Origin: Acetomicrobium hydrogeniformans
GTDB lineage: Bacteria > Synergistota > Synergistia > Synergistales > JAFGMB01
DNA: 64,000 nt
Reading direction: 5' to 3'
Assembly: GCA_016841745.1 (NCBI GenBank)
Contig: JAENYO010000001.1
Location: 56,799 to 120,798 of the forward strand
The notes beneath the pieces were generated by a model. That model was given only the letters and a program-made list of their open reading frames with translations. It was not told the origin of the DNA and ran no database searches. This document shows, piece by piece, positions 20,151 through 31,225 of the stretch; position 1 is the first letter of the stretch; each line of letters starts with the position of its first letter. Position numbers and translations under genes: made by a program.

Positions 20151-21089
20151 TCAATCATAAAATATCCAAGAGTTCTCCTGTTGACTAATATCCTTTTTTT
20201 GGAAAACCCTCAGTTTTGCACTTCGAGCCTTGTAATTGGAAGATATTTCATCATCATCAGGAAGTACTGGTTTTTTTGTAAGGATACTTCCCCATCCATC
20301 GCTCTTCCATTCTTTGAATTTATGCTTGACTATCCTGTCTTCAAGAGAGTGATAACTGATCGCAATGATCATTCCTCCTGGTCCGCAACAGTTCAAAGAT
20401 CCATCCAGTCCTTGATCTATCGCGGATATTTCCTGATTAATATATATTCTTAATGCCTGAAAGACTTTCCTCGCTGGATGGCCTCCCATCTTTCTCTGAA
20501 GGGGGGCAGGAAGAATCGACCTTATTACTGCAACAAGTTCCGTTGTAGTGTCTATCCTCCCCTTAGTCTGTCGATATTTAACGATCCCTGACGCTATTCT
20601 TGATGCATTTCTATCTTCACCATATTCTCTGAAAATCTTTGTCAATTCTCTCGAATCGTATGTATTGATAACATCCCACGCAGTTAGTCCTTCATTCGAA
20701 GAACTATTATCCATCCTCATATCAAGAGGTCCTTCATTCTGAAAAGAGAAACCACGTTCAGCTACTGTCAACTGAAGGTTAGAAACTCCCAAATCAAATA
20801 CAACAGCACTTATCCTATCTTTAACAGTTTGTGTCAGAGTGGGAAGATCCCTGAAATTCCCATGAACAGGAATAAATCTTTCTTTAAAAGCTGATAACCT
20901 TTCTTTTGCTTTATCGATGGCATGAAGATCCTGATCTATTCCCATTACTCTGGAAGTCTCAAAATGATTGAGGATCTTTTCTGAATATCCTCCTAAACCC
21001 AGAGTTGAATCCACCACCGTATCTACACTGGATAGAAGTTCAAGATAATAAATTACCTTCTCTATCAATACTGGCAAATGTTCTATCAA
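20151..21089 (-). CDS. rsmH: 16S rRNA m4C1402 methyltransferase RsmH (MraW)
   Basis: HLPVLIEKVIYYL, DSTLGLGGYSEKIL, RMDNSS, RKVFQALRIYINQE, ISYHSLEDRIVKHKF. Confidence 0.96.
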   Translation of the reverse strand: MIEHLPVLIEKVIYYLELLSSVDTVVDSTLGLGGYSEKILNHFETSRVMGIDQDLHAIDKAKERLSAFKERFIPVHGNFRDLPTLTQTVKDRISAVVFDLGVSNLQLTVAERGFSFQNEGPLDMRMDNSSSNEGLTAWDVINTYDSRELTKIFREYGEDRNASRIASGIVKYRQTKGRIDTTTELVAVIRSILPAPLQRKMGGHPARKVFQALRIYINQEISAIDQGLDGSLNCCGPGGMIIAISYHSLEDRIVKHKFKEWKSDGWGSILTKKPVLPDDDEISSNYKARSAKLRVFQKKDISQQENSWIFYD

Positions 21090-21511
21090 AATCCTTCCAC
21101 TTCCTCTGCTATCTCTGGAAGGACATCCATGACCCTGTTCCTGTATTCAAGCCACAGATTTCTGTCCCATAACTCCAGATGATCACTTACGCCTAATAAT
21201 GAAATATCAGCCTCTAGATGTGCATGTTCCCTTAGAATCGCAGGTACAAGAATTCTTCCAGCTGAATCCACCTGAAGTTCACTGGCATTGGAAAGAATAA
21301 GCCTCATAAGATCTCTGGACTTTCCCTTCGAAAATGGCAACTGCTGGAGTTTTTCAAGCATCTTTTCCCATTTTTCGGTTGCATACAAAGAAATACATCT
21401 ATCTATACCGATGGTACAGACCACTACTGCTCCCAACTCCTGTCTGAAGCGGACAGGAAGTACAAGTCTCCCTTTGGAATCCAGTCTATGGTCGTAAGTA
21501 CCAACCAGCAT
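21086..21511 (-). CDS. mraZ: Transcriptional regulator MraZ
   Basis: GTYDHRLDSKGRLVLPVRFR and ELQVDSAGRILVPAILREHA, the paired AbrB-like MraZ repeats. Confidence 0.95.
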   Translation of the reverse strand: MLVGTYDHRLDSKGRLVLPVRFRQELGAVVVCTIGIDRCISLYATEKWEKMLEKLQQLPFSKGKSRDLMRLILSNASELQVDSAGRILVPAILREHAHLEADISLLGVSDHLELWDRNLWLEYRNRVMDVLPEIAEEVEGF

Positions 21512-21518
21512 AATTCTC

Positions 21519-21553
21519 CCCCACTATATTACATTTTTTCCCACTTTCTCCCA
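21519..21553 (-). promoter_or_regulatory. Candidate MraZ operator (four TGGGN-type boxes, 10-bp period)
   Basis: Minus strand TGGGA-GAAAG-TGGGA-AAAAA-TGTAA-TATAG-TGGGG immediately upstream of the mraZ ATG. Confidence 0.75.
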
Positions 21554-21577
21554 CCCTAGCACCCTTATAGAAAAATG

Positions 21578-21630
21578 AATGAGCCTTTAGGACTATCTTT
21601 TAGAAAAAAAGATAGTCCTAAAGGCTCATT
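21578..21630. terminator. 24-bp perfect inverted repeat with A/T flanks (probable bidirectional terminator)
   Basis: AATGAGCCTTTAGGACTATCTTTT / AAAAGATAGTCCTAAAGGCTCATT, 5-nt loop, followed by T-runs on both strands. Confidence 0.7.
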
Positions 21631-21717
21631 TTTGATTTATTATTTTAATACGCCATAAAATTAAAGACTATATATAAGACTTTGATAAATATGCATACCT
21701 AATGTAAATAAAATAAA

Positions 21718-22060
21718 GGAGCATTTAATAAGCCGGGTTCTGTACTTTGTGACCATTTATCTAGGGATATCCTCGCGAATATCCTCGAGCGGCCGTACCC
21801 GGGAGTCAGCGGGCCACCTCTCCCTCCCCTATTCGGCCTTGCTCCGGACGGGGTTTACCTGGCACACCAGTCACCTGGTGTCCGGTGGGCTCTTACCCCA
21901 CCTTTTCACCCTTACCCCTCCTTCTACAAGGAGAGGCGGTATATTTCTGTGGCACTTTCCTTTGGTTCACACCAACTGGGTGTTACCCAGCGTCCTGCCC
22001 TGTGGAGCCCGGACTTTCCTCCCCCTTTTGAACAGGCGGCGGTCACTTTAAATGCTCCTT
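21718..22060 (-). ncRNA. rnpB: RNase P RNA (bacterial)
   Basis: Minus strand has GAGGAAAGTCCGGGCTCC, GGAAAGTGCCACAGAAATATACCGCC and 3' ACAGAACCCGGCTTA; the GGAGCATTT / AAATGCTCC terminal pairing defines the ends. Confidence 0.95.
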
Positions 22061-22107
22061 CAATAATTGTACCATTTTGTCTGTTTTGATATTATTGTAA
22101 AAAGTGA

Positions 22108-22142
22108 AACCGACCAGAGAGGAAATCCTCCTCTGGTCGGTT
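22108..22142 (-). terminator. Hairpin terminator downstream of V-ATPase operon
   Basis: AACCGACCAGAG...CTCTGGTCGGTT perfect 12-bp stem followed by TTCACTTTTT on the minus strand. Confidence 0.65.
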
Positions 22143-22164
22143 AAAACAACATGATGAAAAAGAA

Positions 22165-22788
22165 TTAATGTGATCTTACGATTTCTTTGATTTTCATTAA
22201 TCTGCTAAGGGTTGACCTTTCCTGTTCATCAAGCTTCATAGTAATGTATTTGATGGTTTCGATAAAATTGGGTATCATTACATGTTCCAGAGCATTAACC
22301 CTTCTACGGGTCTTTTCTATCTCTGTAGCCATGAGCTTAATAGCCTTTTCCTTTGCAGCTAATGTGATTAACTTCGGCATAAGCTTGGTAAAGCTTTCAA
22401 GGGCAACGTCCAGACTGCCCAAAGAACTCGCAAGACCATAATTTAGGGCACTACCCTCTTGTTCAAACTGATACTCCGGAACAATTACACTCATAACATT
22501 TTTGCTGCTTACGTGAAGATTGCATGTTGTTCCAGGTATCATCAGAGCCTGTTCAAGCATGGCAGGAAGTGTCTGAGCTCTTGCAAGAAGAAAACTTTTG
22601 TAACAATTCATAAGCTCCTTTTCAAGGTCTTCCCTAAGAGTCCTAGCCTCACGGGCACGCTCAAGAAAAGCCTTTATCAATGCATCCTGTTTATCCTTGA
22701 GCAGTTTATGTCCCCTTTTGGCTGTTACAAGACGTTTTTTTAGCCTTGATAGCTCCATTCTGTTGGGGTTGACATTTAGTTTTGCCAT
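22165..22788 (-). CDS. V-type ATP synthase subunit D
   Basis: NPNRMELSRLKKRLVTAKRGHKLLKDKQDALI; terminal gene of V-ATPase operon. Confidence 0.93.
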   Translation of the reverse strand: MAKLNVNPNRMELSRLKKRLVTAKRGHKLLKDKQDALIKAFLERAREARTLREDLEKELMNCYKSFLLARAQTLPAMLEQALMIPGTTCNLHVSSKNVMSVIVPEYQFEQEGSALNYGLASSLGSLDVALESFTKLMPKLITLAAKEKAIKLMATEIEKTRRRVNALEHVMIPNFIETIKYITMKLDEQERSTLSRLMKIKEIVRSH

Positions 22789-22799
22789 CTCATTCGCCC

Positions 22800-24218
22800 C
22801 TATTCAGAAACCGCTGCTTCTTCGGTTGTCTCCTCTTTTGTCAGCCTAGGCATAAGATACTTCTCGAGATAAGCATCCCTTATTCTCTTGAGTTCCTTAA
22901 CAGGTATCGTGGTGAGAAGATTCCATCCGAGTTCGAGGGTCTCTTGAATCGTGCGGTTTTCATATTCACCCTGACGTACATAGGAGTCCTCAAATTCATC
23001 TGTAAATTTAGCAAAAGCCTTATCCTCTTCTGTTAGAGCACCTTCACCCAGTATAACAGCAAGTTCCTTGGCTTCTTTGCCTCGTGCATAAGCGGCAAAA
23101 AGCTGGTTCATAAGGTCTGCATGGTCTTCCCTGGTCTTCTCCTTGCCTATACCCTTATCCTTTAACCTGGAAAGGGATGGCATTACATCGACAGGCGGAT
23201 AGATACCTTTTCTGTGCAGTGCCCTGTTAAGAATTATCTGCCCTTCGGTGATGTATCCGGTAAGGTCGGGGATAGGATGTGTCTTGTCATCTTCAGGCAT
23301 TGTAAGGATTGGTATCTGGGTAATAGAACCCTTCCTGCCTTTGAGCCTCCCGGCTCTTTCGTACATCGTAGCAAGGTCAGTGTAGAGATACCCAGGATAA
23401 CCACGACGGCCGGGAACTTCTTTACGTGCAGCTGATATTTCTCTAAGGGCTTCACAGTAATTTGTGAGGTCTGTCAGTATTACAACGACATGCATATCCT
23501 GCTCAAATGCCAGATATTCAGCAGCAGTCAGGGCTAATCGGGGAGTTGTAATACGTTCAATTGCGGGATCATCTGCAAGATTGACGAACATTACCGTACG
23601 CTGAATAGCACCGGTTTTCCTGAAATCTTCCATGAAGAAAAATGCTTCTTCAAAGGTGATACCCATAGCTGCGAAAACTACTGCAAAGTCTTCGTGCCCG
23701 CTGATAACAGAAGCCTGTCTTGCAATCTGGGCAGCCATTCTGTTATGAGGAAGTCCGCTACCTGAAAAGATGGGGAGCTTCTGACCACGAACCATCGGAT
23801 TCATTCCATCAATAGTTGATATTCCAGTCTGGACAAATTCAGAAGGAAAGTCTCTGGAATAAGGATTCATCGGAATACCGTTGATGTCGACTTTTTTTTC
23901 GGAGATCACAGGAGAACCGCCGTCCATAGGTGCACCTCTGCCATTGAAGACTCTTCCGAGCATGTCTCTGCTGACAGGCAGTTCCAGTACTTTTCCAAGG
24001 AACCTAATCTTGGTATTCTGTATGTCGATGCTGTCGGTTCCCTCAAACACCTGAACAAGAGCCTGGTCTGAAGATATTTCAAGGACCCTGCCTCTTCGAT
24101 TTTCTCCATTGGCAAGTTCTATTTCAACCAGCTCATCATAACGGACTGCCTTGGTCTTTTGAACTACCAGGAGCGGGCCCGAAAGATCAGATATTGTTCG
24201 ATACTCTTTAGGCAACAT
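22800..24218 (-). CDS. V-type ATP synthase subunit B
   Basis: [51 protein letters not shown]. Confidence 0.96.
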   Translation of the reverse strand: MLPKEYRTISDLSGPLLVVQKTKAVRYDELVEIELANGENRRGRVLEISSDQALVQVFEGTDSIDIQNTKIRFLGKVLELPVSRDMLGRVFNGRGAPMDGGSPVISEKKVDINGIPMNPYSRDFPSEFVQTGISTIDGMNPMVRGQKLPIFSGSGLPHNRMAAQIARQASVISGHEDFAVVFAAMGITFEEAFFFMEDFRKTGAIQRTVMFVNLADDPAIERITTPRLALTAAEYLAFEQDMHVVVILTDLTNYCEALREISAARKEVPGRRGYPGYLYTDLATMYERAGRLKGRKGSITQIPILTMPEDDKTHPIPDLTGYITEGQIILNRALHRKGIYPPVDVMPSLSRLKDKGIGKEKTREDHADLMNQLFAAYARGKEAKELAVILGEGALTEEDKAFAKFTDEFEDSYVRQGEYENRTIQETLELGWNLLTTIPVKELKRIRDAYLEKYLMPRLTKEETTEEAAVSE

Positions 24219-26001
24219 CTATATCGCCCCCTACTGGCATTGTACTGCCGATTTCAGATTTGATCTCGTCCTCAATAAGATCAATCTGGTCTATATCTTT
24301 CTCATCAGAATAACGCATCCTTGCGATCTTTTCCCTGACAGTAAGATTAAACACTTCGTTCATGGATGCTCCTCTATTAAGAGCGTCCATACCTAGCTCA
24401 TGGAACCTGATGATAATTCGAAGCATCTTGAACTGTTTTTCCATTGAGGCATATGTATCTATCTCATGAAAAGCATTCTGATGAAGGAAATCTTCTCTCA
24501 GAGACTTGGCTGTTTCCATTACCATTCGTTCATCCTTGGAAAGTGCGTCTATTCCGACAAGGCGAACTATCTCCTTGAGCTTATCTTCTTCCTCCAGAAG
24601 GGTCATAGCAGTTATTCTGAGATTACTCCATTCGTCATCGAATTTTTCATCCCAATATTCATCAAGTTTTTCTGTGTAAAGTGAATAACTGTTAAGCCAG
24701 TTTATGGCTGGGAAATGTCTCTGATAGGCAAGGTTGGCATCAAGTCCCCAGAAGACTTTGGTTACTCGGAGGGTGTTCTGGGTTACCGGCTCTGAAAGGT
24801 CTCCACCAGGAGGAGAAACAGCTCCGATGGCCGACACAGATCCCTCTCGCTGCTCAGACCCAAGACAGATAGAACGACCAGCCCTTTCGTAGAAAGAAGC
24901 AAGGCGGGTGCCAAGATATGCCGGATAGCCTTCTTCTCCAGGCATTTCTTCAAGACGTCCTGACATTTCGCGAAGGGCTTCAGCCCAACGGCTTGTCGAG
25001 TCTGCCATCAATGCAACAGAATATCCCATATCACGGTAATATTCAGCCATAGTTATGGCTGTATATATACTTGCTTCACGGGCAGCAACCGGCATATTCG
25101 AAGTGTTCGCTATAAGAACTGTTCTTTTCATAAGTGGCTGTCCCGATCTTGGATCCTCGAGTTCAGGGAATTCAATGAGAACGTCGGTCATTTCATTACC
25201 CCGTTCACCACAACCCACATAGACAACTATCTCAGCCTGAGCCCATTTTGCAAGCTGGTGCTGAATAACCGTCTTACCGGACCCAAAAGGGCCAGGAACA
25301 CAGGCAGTACCACCCATAGCTATTGGGAAAAAGGCATCAACAACTCGCTGTCCGGTTGTAAGAGGAGTTACAGGTGGCAACCGTCTGGCCACCGGTCGGG
25401 CTTTTCTGACTGGCCATTTCTGAAGCATCCTGATATCGTGTTTATTTTTTCCGTCATCGACGATGGCGATCGTTTCTTCAACAGTAAAGTCCCCAGATTT
25501 GATCTCCTTGACTGTTCCTTGTACTCCAAAGGGTACCATGATTAGATGTTGAACCAGAACCGTTTCCTGTACGGTACCAATGACATCACCCGGTACTACC
25601 TTGTCACCAGGTTTTACTTTGGATTCTAAGGTCCATTTCTTTTCTCTATCAATAGCAGGAACATTAATACCCCTTGAAATGAAAGGGCTCTTCGCTTCTT
25701 CTTCTATAAGGTTCAAGGGACGCTGAATACCATCATAGAAATGTTCTATCAAACCCGGACCAAGTTCTACACTCAGGGGAGCACCAGTACTTATGACTAC
25801 TTCTCCTGGCATAAGACCAGAAGTTTCTTCATAGGCCTGGATCGATGCTGCATCCTCTTTCAGTTCGATGATTTCACCGACCAGACCCAGTTCGCCTATG
25901 CGAACAACATCATACATACTGGCACCCAGCATTCCCTTTGCGACAACCAGCGGTCCGGATATTCTTTCAATATATCCTTTTATAACTTTTTCCGTGGCCA
26001 C
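24208..26001 (-). CDS. V-type ATP synthase subunit A (catalytic)
   Basis: Walker [53 protein letters not shown]. Confidence 0.97.
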   Translation of the reverse strand: MATEKVIKGYIERISGPLVVAKGMLGASMYDVVRIGELGLVGEIIELKEDAASIQAYEETSGLMPGEVVISTGAPLSVELGPGLIEHFYDGIQRPLNLIEEEAKSPFISRGINVPAIDREKKWTLESKVKPGDKVVPGDVIGTVQETVLVQHLIMVPFGVQGTVKEIKSGDFTVEETIAIVDDGKNKHDIRMLQKWPVRKARPVARRLPPVTPLTTGQRVVDAFFPIAMGGTACVPGPFGSGKTVIQHQLAKWAQAEIVVYVGCGERGNEMTDVLIEFPELEDPRSGQPLMKRTVLIANTSNMPVAAREASIYTAITMAEYYRDMGYSVALMADSTSRWAEALREMSGRLEEMPGEEGYPAYLGTRLASFYERAGRSICLGSEQREGSVSAIGAVSPPGGDLSEPVTQNTLRVTKVFWGLDANLAYQRHFPAINWLNSYSLYTEKLDEYWDEKFDDEWSNLRITAMTLLEEEDKLKEIVRLVGIDALSKDERMVMETAKSLREDFLHQNAFHEIDTYASMEKQFKMLRIIIRFHELGMDALNRGASMNEVFNLTVREKIARMRYSDEKDIDQIDLIEDEIKSEIGSTMPVGGDIDVA

Positions 26002-26027
26002 AATCTATCGCCTCCAGCCTCAAATTT

Positions 26028-26369
26028 CTAGTTTACCGAAAAGATATCCATACCGACAGCACGTTCTACGCTGGTCTTGATGGATTCCAACCCCGTACCC
26101 ATAGAACCTTTGAGTCCAGGGATGGGGATAACGCTTACGGAATACTTCTCATTGATCTCATTAACATGAGTGGAAAATTCAATAAAAAGTTTTTCCTGAA
26201 TAAATATAACTGCGTAATTTTGTTTTGTAAGTTTAAGAAGAAGCTCTGGAAAACCTGATAAGCTTTCCTCATCCACAATGAAAGGTCTTACGCCTACTGC
26301 CTGAAATGGCAAAACAGTTTCATATTCTCCTATTGCTGCCATTGGCTGGTACGCTTCACTTTTAGCCAC
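26028..26369 (-). CDS. V-type ATP synthase subunit F
   Basis: 113 aa; contains IPGLKGSMGTGLESIKTSVERAVG; between A and C genes. Confidence 0.85.
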   Translation of the reverse strand: MAKSEAYQPMAAIGEYETVLPFQAVGVRPFIVDEESLSGFPELLLKLTKQNYAVIFIQEKLFIEFSTHVNEINEKYSVSVIPIPGLKGSMGTGLESIKTSVERAVGMDIFSVN

Positions 26370-27387
26370 GGCGCATCAACCCCCTTACCATGTCTCTGTC
26401 CGTATCATTGGCTATAGCCACAAGGATCATCCTCAGATTTTTAGATTCCATTTCCTTTGACCATATATAATAAAGGATATTTTCCGGAGAAAATGCACCA
26501 TATTTAGCCCTGCGAAGAATTCCGGTAGTGTATTCATCAAGGACTTTTTCCATTTCTACGATCAGAGAACTGAGATCTATACTTTCCTGCGCATGCAGAA
26601 GAACCCCTCCGATATCAGCAAAGGAAAGCACCCTTCCCCAGCCTTCAATTGGTTCTCCAAGCAAAGACACAAGCCTTTCAATAGAGACCCAACCACCATC
26701 ATGAAGAAATGATGCTACTACGGCAGGGTCTAGTTCCATCCTCTTGAGACGCAGGATGTTTCTCAGGTTTTCGGCATCAATCCTGCCTTTCAGCCACTTA
26801 TCGACCGCATCTACATTGATTTCTCGAGCGAGCTTTCTCATTTCCCCGAAAAGAAGTCTATCAAGAGATTTTTCAACCTCAAGGATGTCGTGGGACTGCT
26901 CCCACATGGTCAGGCTTCTTGGAAAAGCCGAGTGTAATCCAAAGGGCAACAAACGATAGTCTTCGCTTTCGATGGCCAGGATAAGATCATCAGTTGGGAT
27001 CTTGCCTAATGTAGTAAGGAGATCAAAACGCCTGTCTCCTCCATCTCGCTGAAGGATATGGCTTTTAAGCAAAACTTTAACGTTGTGGAAATCATAAGGA
27101 ATTCTGCAGATGTCAACCAGCCTGGTATCAGGAACAAACTTTGTTATCTCTGAATAAACAAACCCCAGTTCCAGTTCAATGGTCTTGTCAAATTCCGAGT
27201 TGGACTTAAGTTCAACAAGCCAGGAAGAATAGGGAGTTTCTCCAAGGATCTTCATAGCATTTTCAAGATCGTCACTTTCAACCAACCTCTGCAGCACGCT
27301 ATCATCTAGGATCCTGTTCTCCATCGCCCGCAGGCGTGCTACTGTATATCCATAACGCTCTGCCGGGACCATGCTGCCACCTCCCAA
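26362..27387 (-). CDS. V-type ATP synthase subunit C
   Basis: 341 aa with YGYTVARLRAMENRILDD and RIPYDFHNVKVLLKS; operon context. Confidence 0.88.
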   Translation of the reverse strand: MGGGSMVPAERYGYTVARLRAMENRILDDSVLQRLVESDDLENAMKILGETPYSSWLVELKSNSEFDKTIELELGFVYSEITKFVPDTRLVDICRIPYDFHNVKVLLKSHILQRDGGDRRFDLLTTLGKIPTDDLILAIESEDYRLLPFGLHSAFPRSLTMWEQSHDILEVEKSLDRLLFGEMRKLAREINVDAVDKWLKGRIDAENLRNILRLKRMELDPAVVASFLHDGGWVSIERLVSLLGEPIEGWGRVLSFADIGGVLLHAQESIDLSSLIVEMEKVLDEYTTGILRRAKYGAFSPENILYYIWSKEMESKNLRMILVAIANDTDRDMVRGLMRRG

Positions 27388-27978
27388 CTACGCAGAGAAC
27401 AGCCGTTTAACAACGTCTGCCTCGAGATCTTCACGATTCCAGCTGACCAGCATATCGAAAGAACAATTCGTATCGATATCCTCGTTCTGAAGAATAAATC
27501 CCCCAGAGATTGAGACTTTTTCCTTTGAAATGGTCAAGCTGGTTTTATGTTCTTCGTTATATACATCCAACCAGGCTTTAGTAAAGTTTTTCTCTTTTCC
27601 TGAAAGAAACACGATTTCCTTACCAGTTTCAACAGATTCCTCCAGAAGAACCTTAATGAAACCAAGGTATTTATCCTTTGGAAGATTTGAAAGAACCTTG
27701 ACTGCCTCGTTAAAACCCATGGTTATAAGTTGCTGCTTGGCATCAAGCTCTAACTTTTTCACATCCAGTTTAGCGACGATCTGCCTCCTGTTAAGGATTT
27801 CGGGTTCTTCTTTTTTGAATCTGCCATGATAGGATTCTTCAAGCAATAAGATTTCTGCATCACTTTTGGTTCGTATTTCATCTATCTGCTCCTGAGCTTT
27901 CTGAATTATAAATTCAGATTCTTGTTTTGCGTCAGTTGCAATCTTGTTTTTGATATCCGCTAAAGACATTAGATTCAC
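27388..27978 (-). CDS. V-type ATP synthase subunit E
   Basis: 196 aa, helical N-terminus, NtpE-like; operon context. Confidence 0.8.
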   Translation of the reverse strand: MNLMSLADIKNKIATDAKQESEFIIQKAQEQIDEIRTKSDAEILLLEESYHGRFKKEEPEILNRRQIVAKLDVKKLELDAKQQLITMGFNEAVKVLSNLPKDKYLGFIKVLLEESVETGKEIVFLSGKEKNFTKAWLDVYNEEHKTSLTISKEKVSISGGFILQNEDIDTNCSFDMLVSWNREDLEADVVKRLFSA

Positions 27979-27988
27979 CCCTTACAGG

Positions 27989-28519
<531 letters not shown>

Positions 28520-30529
28520 TTAAGAGTCTTTTGATGTTTCTGAAATATTGATGAAACTCGGGCTGTAATTCAGGGGCGCAAATAACTTTCCTCCACCCGT
28601 GTAAAACTTGCTGAAGAATTCGACATATTGAAGTCTTAAAGAGTGCACAAACGCACCTAATACATTTACAGCAACGCTGAACAGGTGTCCTCCTAAACAT
28701 AGGACGATCCCTATAACCCATCCGACATATGGGATTCCTCCTGCAAGGGTTGAAAGCATATTGATGATCATTGCAATAGCTGATGTGGCAAGACCTAGAG
28801 CAAGGAGCCTGCTGTAACTCAGCACATCTCCAAGATAGGCAGTAATGTTGTAGAGACTTAACACACCGGAAATTGCCTTCTGGACAATCCCTTCTTTTTC
28901 TCTGCCCTGTGTAGCAACCAGAATGATAGCACCCGCAGCAGAAAGAGCTTTACCCAAAAGGGAAAGACTGGAAGGAAGTTTTCCACTTACAGTACCTCCA
29001 ATAAGGAGAAGGCCAACCAGCAGGATAATCCATCCACCCTGATCTCCTATTGCTCCAATATAGTCCTTCCTTCTAAGGCAATCATAAAAAGCTACAAGCA
29101 GTCCAAATAAGATCTGAACAACTCCAAAAGCCAGAGAAATAGCAAGGAATGTCATGGGATCATTCATTGGATTCAGAACAATTGGTACATCCTTAATGAC
29201 TTTCAGGAAATTCAGGAAGGGAAAAGCATCGACCATGTCACCAAACCAGCTTCCAGTCAACGCCCCTACAATGATAGCAGCAACACTTGAAAGGACGAAC
29301 AAGGTAAAGAACTGCCTGGTTCCAGATGGCATCTTCTTGAATTTCTTAAGAAAGAACGCAAAGAAACCCAACATTATCAAACCATATCCTCCATCTCCAA
29401 GACACATACCGAAGAAGATGAAGAAGAATGGAGCCAGTAAAGGCGTAGGATCAATAGCACCATATTTAGGGGATCCATACAGTTTGGTCAGGGTTTCATA
29501 AGGCATAGCCCATTTAGGATTCTCCAGAATACAAGGAGGCTCATCCATTTCTGTTGGTTCAGAAAGAAGTATCTCAACAAGTTCTTCATATTGTGAAAGC
29601 TCATTTTTGATTACCTGAACTGAATCGGAAGGCACCCAGGCTCTAAGCATAACGATCTGATCTGTATATTCCCCGGAATCGAGAACTTCAATTCTTGATC
29701 TGAGAATGCTCCAGTAGTCACTTAAGGAACGAGTTAGAGATACATATTTCTGGGCAGCAGATCGTGCCCGGGAATGAAGAACCTTTTCTTCGTTTAAAAG
29801 CTTTACAGTCCGACTGTCGAGTTTTGATGTTTCTCTCTGAACCGTATCTAATAGATCCAGGGATACATCAACTTTGGAAAGATTATGTTTGGAACTTATG
29901 TCAAAAGCCAGATACTCAAGTTCCCTAAGATAGAACAGAGATACCCAGGCTTCTTTATCTTTTTCTCCATAACCACCAACATAGATCTCAGCGTTTTCTC
30001 CAAGTTCTGTTTCAATAGCAATTTTCCAGTTTTCAACTTGATCCAGTGGGATAGTGCCTAGAAATCCCTTGGTTGTATCAGTACCTCTAGAAAGAAGTTC
30101 CAGAGGATAGGGAAAACCACTAATGTTGGATAGCATGGTCTGAAGAGATTCAATCTGGGATAATTCAGATCGGATCTCCACCAGTCTGCGCTCAAGCTTC
30201 CGCATCTTTTCAGCCAGAGAACTGATATCTGTCCGTTCAGCAAGGGATGCAAGTTCCCTTAAAGTTGCTTCAGGTTTGTCTCCTAAAGCCCTTGCTATTG
30301 AACTTACATCATCAACATAATAAGGTTCAAGGAATCGAAGGAGAAATCTGGCTTCACTTAAATAACCATCAAGCTCCTGCATTTTCTCCATGGAGGGATT
30401 AACAGAACCCTCATCCTCTTCTCTGCCGATTATTTCACATGATCCCGTTCGCTGAAGAGAAGCAAGTACACCATCCACTATTGATTTGTGTACATACAGT
30501 TCCAGTTTATTAATCCTAGCCACGGCCAT
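28520..30529 (-). CDS. V-type ATP synthase subunit I
   Basis: 669 aa, soluble N-terminus then about 7 TMs; PSGTRQFFTLF, GLVNxx-like C-terminal LGDVLSYSRLLALGLATSAIA, GHLFSVAVNVLGAFVHSLRLQYVEFFSKFYTGGG. Confidence 0.94.
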   Translation of the reverse strand: MAVARINKLELYVHKSIVDGVLASLQRTGSCEIIGREEDEGSVNPSMEKMQELDGYLSEARFLLRFLEPYYVDDVSSIARALGDKPEATLRELASLAERTDISSLAEKMRKLERRLVEIRSELSQIESLQTMLSNISGFPYPLELLSRGTDTTKGFLGTIPLDQVENWKIAIETELGENAEIYVGGYGEKDKEAWVSLFYLRELEYLAFDISSKHNLSKVDVSLDLLDTVQRETSKLDSRTVKLLNEEKVLHSRARSAAQKYVSLTRSLSDYWSILRSRIEVLDSGEYTDQIVMLRAWVPSDSVQVIKNELSQYEELVEILLSEPTEMDEPPCILENPKWAMPYETLTKLYGSPKYGAIDPTPLLAPFFFIFFGMCLGDGGYGLIMLGFFAFFLKKFKKMPSGTRQFFTLFVLSSVAAIIVGALTGSWFGDMVDAFPFLNFLKVIKDVPIVLNPMNDPMTFLAISLAFGVVQILFGLLVAFYDCLRRKDYIGAIGDQGGWIILLVGLLLIGGTVSGKLPSSLSLLGKALSAAGAIILVATQGREKEGIVQKAISGVLSLYNITAYLGDVLSYSRLLALGLATSAIAMIINMLSTLAGGIPYVGWVIGIVLCLGGHLFSVAVNVLGAFVHSLRLQYVEFFSKFYTGGGKLFAPLNYSPSFINISETSKDS

Positions 30530-30842
30530 ACTTAGCCATCACCTCTCCCGCAATCCAGGTAGCTGTTCCTTTAATTTGCCCCTGATGGCTATTCTTAAAG
30601 GACTTTGCTTTTGCCATGCCCTCTTTCACGATCTTTTCGGCTTCTTCTCCAGCCTGCTTTTCAACGCCAGAAAGCTGTTCTTTGTAAAGTCGGTAAGCCT
30701 TTTGTTTGGATTCCTTTCCATGCTTTTCCGCCTCATTACGTGCTTCTGCGATCATGCGGGCTGCTTCGCTCTTGGCATCCTTTAAAACCTTCTTTGCTTC
30801 TGTTTCAACCGCTTTAATCTCTTCCGCAATTCCGTTTGCCAT
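30516..30842 (-). CDS. V-type ATP synthase stalk subunit (H/G-like coiled coil)
   Basis: Short charged alanine-rich coiled coil, first gene of the operon; start re-called to ATG at 30842 after a GGGGGTGGAG ribosome-binding site. Confidence 0.7.
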   Translation of the reverse strand: MANGIAEEIKAVETEAKKVLKDAKSEAARMIAEARNEAEKHGKESKQKAYRLYKEQLSGVEKQAGEEAEKIVKEGMAKAKSFKNSHQGQIKGTATWIAGEVMAKYGRG

Positions 30843-31073
30843 TAGCTCCACCCCCTTCCACAGTGACAAGATAGTTTGGTTATACATGATTACTGAAAAA
30901 AGCCTGGCCTATTCTAATACCCACAAAAATTTGTGTCAAACTTAACAAACTGTTTAACATTCAAAAATACAATATAGAAAACATAACATTTTAGACATTT
31001 GGTATACATGGACTGTCAAATTCTCTGGATGATTAGTGATAACTTTCTCTCGGAATATTAAAAGGACATATAG

Positions 31074-31098
31074 AACTGAGGCCGGATAGGCCTCAGTT
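31074..31098 (-). terminator. Hairpin downstream of tRNA-Gly
   Basis: AACTGAGGCC...GGCCTCAGTT 10-bp perfect stem. Confidence 0.45.
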
Positions 31099-31106
31099 GT
31101 AAACAT

Positions 31107-31182
31107 TGGAGCGGACAACGGGATTCGAACCCGCGACCCTTAGCTTGGGAAGCTAATGCTCTACCAGCTGAGCTATGTCCGC
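31107..31182 (-). tRNA. tRNA-Gly(CCC), CCA encoded
   Basis: GCGGACATAGCTCAGCTGGTAGAGCATTAGCTTCCCAAGCTAAGGGTCGCGGGTTCGAATCCCGTTGTCCGCTCCA; full cloverleaf. Confidence 0.97.
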
Positions 31183-31225
31183 ACTGCCTGGTCATTATAT
31201 TATACGATTCAACATATTTGCAATA

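Noticed and set aside
21749-22051. 100-aa plus-strand ORF
   Set aside because: Lies antisense within the RNase P RNA gene; the RNA signature explains the sequence.
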